From Thiolapillus brandeum (GTDB taxonomy: Bacteria > Pseudomonadota > Gammaproteobacteria > Chromatiales > Chromatiaceae): a stretch of 64,000 nucleotides of DNA. The stretch is taken from positions 2,480,001 to 2,544,000 of the forward strand of contig NZ_AP012273.1 in assembly GCF_000828615.1 (NCBI RefSeq). Direction: 5' to 3'. The notes below the pieces were generated by a model that saw only the letters and a program-made list of their open reading frames with translations, searched no databases and was not told where the DNA came from. This document shows, piece by piece, positions 62,041-64,000 of this stretch. How positions within the stretch are numbered: position 1 is the first letter of the stretch; the number at the start of each line of letters is the position of its first letter. Both the position numbers and the translations under genes were made by a program.

Positions 62041-62496
62041 ATGAGGAAAGACAAGAAGACCTTGGGATTTACCCTCATCGAGTTGATGATTGTGGTGGCC
62101 GTAATCGGGATTCTGGCAGCTATTGCCTATCCAGGATATGTGGACCATGTGCGCAAGGCGCGCCGTGCGGATGCCAAATCAGCCTTGACTGAAGCCGCAC
62201 AGAAGCTGGAAACCCTGTATGCCAGAAATGCCAGTTATTCAGCAGATCTGACGGACGTAGGTTATGCCCATGCCAACTGGAACACTGTCCCTACCACTGT
62301 ACCCAACGCTCAGCGTTACTACAGGATTCGTGTATTGGCACCGTCAGGCTCTTGCCCAATTACCAACTGTTATAAGCTCGAAGCCCGCCCCCGGCTGGAT
62401 CAGACCAATGATGCGGTTTCCAGATATCGCCTCTGGTCCAACGGGCGTAAACAGGAGCGGCTAAACAGTACCTGGAAAAACGGATGGCCGGACTGA
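62041..62496 (+). CDS. pilE: type IV pilin, PilE-like
   Basis: 151 residues from ATG 62041 (AGGA 7 bases upstream); leader ends LG before FTLIELMIVVAVIGILAAIAYPGYVDHVRKARRADAKSALTEAAQKLE, the PilE/PilA hallmark with Glu5. Two C-terminal cysteines (SCPITNC) could form the usual disulfide loop. Ends in a strong terminator at 62508-62545. Confidence 0.92.
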   Translation: MRKDKKTLGFTLIELMIVVAVIGILAAIAYPGYVDHVRKARRADAKSALTEAAQKLETLYARNASYSADLTDVGYAHANWNTVPTTVPNAQRYYRIRVLAPSGSCPITNCYKLEARPRLDQTNDAVSRYRLWSNGRKQERLNSTWKNGWPD

Positions 62497-62507
62497 GTCA
62501 CCACCCA

Positions 62508-62545
62508 GCCATAAAAAAACCGCCATTACGGCGGTTTTTTATGGC
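62508..62545. terminator. Rho-independent terminator after the pilin operon
   Basis: The stem GCCATAAAAAAACCGCC (7 A) with GGCGGTTTTTTATGGC (6 T) and a five-base loop; it has A- and T-tracts on both sides, so it can serve both the pilin operon and the convergent DUF4124 gene. Confidence 0.93.
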
Positions 62546-62557
62546 TTACCTGTCAGC

Positions 62558-62989
62558 TCAATCACAATAGGCCTTGATCACCGATTCTGACTCCTTGATC
62601 TTTACTGCTATCTCATCAGCATCCAGACGAATGAGCTTTTTGTCTTCAGTCACAAAGCCCATTCCTGGCTTTGCGTTCTGCAGCACTTCCAGATTTTTTC
62701 TTCCCTTTTCGCAGTATTTCCTGCGCAACTCCGCATCCAGCGCGGGGTTTCCCTCGTTCCCGGTATCCACGGAAGCCGCTTCTTTCTCCTGGATTTCCTG
62801 GGGACTCCTGGTCGCTGGTGGTGGCGCATTGACCTCGATTTTCTCAGACTTCACGCTTTCCGGTGGCGGCGTCTGCGAATAAACCACCTTTCCGTTTTCA
62901 TCCACCCATCGATAGACGCCAGCAAGAGCTACGCCGCTCATGAGCACACTGCCTATCAATCCTATCGCAATTGTACGTTTCACCTGCAC
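62558..62989 (-). CDS. DUF4124 protein, exported
   Basis: 143 residues with signal peptide ending LAG (about residue 24). DUF4124 motif GVYRWVDENGKVVYSQTPPPES near the N-terminus, then a charged helical tail. Common next to pilus and envelope genes; function unknown. Convergent with pilE across the shared terminator. Confidence 0.85.
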   Translation of the reverse strand: MQVKRTIAIGLIGSVLMSGVALAGVYRWVDENGKVVYSQTPPPESVKSEKIEVNAPPPATRSPQEIQEKEAASVDTGNEGNPALDAELRRKYCEKGRKNLEVLQNAKPGMGFVTEDKKLIRLDADEIAVKIKESESVIKAYCD

Positions 62990-63094
62990 CCCCTGTTTGG
63001 AATAAACTACCTGTCAACCATAGCAAAGTTCGGCCACTGATGACCATGCCATCTTCACAAAAACCATCCACAATCCAAGCTTCTATTCTCCCTC

Positions 63095-64000
63095 ATGAGT
63101 GATCTGCTGGTCATTGGCGGCGGCATTATCGGTTTGCTCACAGCCCGGGAATTGCGGCTTGCGGGCGCAGAAGTGGCCATTCTGGAACAAAATGATGCTC
63201 CCGCCAGGGAATCCTCCTGGGCGGGCGGGGGCATCATTTCCCCACTCTACGCCTGGCGCTATCCGGACAGTATCACCCGCTTGGCCCGGATCGGACACAG
63301 GGTCTATCCCGGATTGAGCCAGCAGCTGCATGAAGATACCGGCATCGATCCCGAATACACCCGCTCGGGCCTGTTCATCCACACCCGGAAGGAGGAACGG
63401 GATCTGGCCTTGAACTGGGCCAGGGAATGGAACTACCGCATTTCCCTGGAATCCGGAGCAACCCTTCAACAACTGGAGCCCGCCCGGCTCAAACCACCAG
63501 AGCCGCTATTGTGGATGCCGGAAATGGGACAAGTACGCAACCCGCGTCTGGTGAAGGCATTGGTACAGGATCTCAGGAATCGAGGGGTAAGGATTCACAC
63601 CCATGCCCCGGTGGTGGATTTCAGGTATGACAAAGGACTGGTCCGCGAAGCGGTGACACCCACCGCCAGATTCCCGGCGGACAGGATCATTCTCTGCACC
63701 GGCGCCTGGACAACCAGGCTTGCCCGGACATTGCCCCCAGCACCAGACATACGTCCGGTACGGGGTCAGATGCTGTTGTTCAAAACCGAACCTGGACTGA
63801 TCCGGCACATGATGCTGGAAGAGAACCGTTATGTCATTCCCAGGAGGGATGGACGGATACTGTTTGGCAGCACCCTGGAAGAAAGCGGCTTTGACAAGTC
63901 CACGACAGCAGAAGCGCACCAGGAACTGGTGCATCTGGCTATGCAGCGCTACCCTTTGCTCAAAGACTATCCCATAGAAAAACACTGGGCCGGGTTGCGA
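63095..64000 (+). CDS. thiO: glycine oxidase-type FAD protein ThiO, N-terminal part
   Basis: 302 residues visible; the end lies outside. FAD loop MSDLLVIGGGIIGLLTARELRLAGAEVAILEQ, SSWAGGGIISPLYAWRY, CTGAWTTRLA and RPVRGQMLLF. ThiO makes the imine for the thiazole of thiamine; the family also contains other amino-acid oxidases. No other thi gene is in the window. Confidence 0.85.
   Translation, partial: MSDLLVIGGGIIGLLTARELRLAGAEVAILEQNDAPARESSWAGGGIISPLYAWRYPDSITRLARIGHRVYPGLSQQLHEDTGIDPEYTRSGLFIHTRKEERDLALNWAREWNYRISLESGATLQQLEPARLKPPEPLLWMPEMGQVRNPRLVKALVQDLRNRGVRIHTHAPVVDFRYDKGLVREAVTPTARFPADRIILCTGAWTTRLARTLPPAPDIRPVRGQMLLFKTEPGLIRHMMLEENRYVIPRRDGRILFGSTLEESGFDKSTTAEAHQELVHLAMQRYPLLKDYPIEKHWAGLR

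Overview
The window is a chromosomal segment of a gammaproteobacterium. The order pgsA-like/DUF2066/purM/purN/DUF3108, the block gmk/yicC/kinase/phosphatase/rph/rdgB, and a type IV pilus minor-pilin operon ending in pilY1 and a pilE-type pilin are all gammaproteobacterial patterns. The redox, DsrE-like and thiol genes would suit a sulfur-oxidising lineage, but that is inference from gene types only. There is no prophage, CRISPR array, rRNA or tRNA. Mobile DNA is limited to short non-coding repeats.

Layout. 1-9.2 kb: glycogen metabolism (glgB 3' part, glgA, glgP), interrupted by an ECF sigma / membrane anti-sigma / DsrE-like locus and a porin. 9.2-14.6 kb: HdeD-like membrane protein, phospholipid enzyme, purM-purN and followers, a hemerythrin. 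14.6-21.1 kb: a minus-strand, largely overlapping run with a thermostable-hemolysin (acyltransferase-fold) protein, acyl-ligase, heme-oxygenase-like di-metal protein, TPR protein, short-chain dehydrogenase and a QseBC-like two-component system. It looks like a small-molecule pathway with its own sensor. 21-29 kb: dcd, a rearranged GH26-like glycosidase, AhpD-like protein, M32 carboxypeptidase, carbonic anhydrase, 2OG-Fe(II) oxygenase and a GGDEF-EAL protein.

29.4-36.5 kb: an FHA / Ser-Thr kinase / PP2C module, then a divergent MarR-hydantoinase // aminotransferase-cupin locus with two near-identical palindromic operators. 36.6-43.2 kb: a GldG-type ABC operon running into mutM, a decayed acetyltransferase, gmk and yicC. 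43.3-51.8 kb: a second kinase/PP2C pair, rph, then about 5.4 kb of thiol/metal/redox genes (DUF3379, an orphan bufferin precursor, DoxX, a DsbA-like/GMC/subunit-3/thioredoxin operon) lying between rph and rdgB. 51.8-55.6 kb: a methyltransferase, a papain-like/alpha-beta hydrolase fusion and ispH. 55.7-62.5 kb: the pilin/pilY1 operon. The end holds a DUF4124 protein and the 5' part of thiO.

Best candidates for undescribed biology: the DsrE-coupled ECF signalling locus, whose two divergent promoters share a matching motif; the acyl-ligase/di-metal oxidase/hemolysin-fold cluster with its two-component system; the bufferin precursor without its maturase; the permuted GH26; and the protease-hydrolase fusion. 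Two families of palindromic repeats sit at gene ends across the window.
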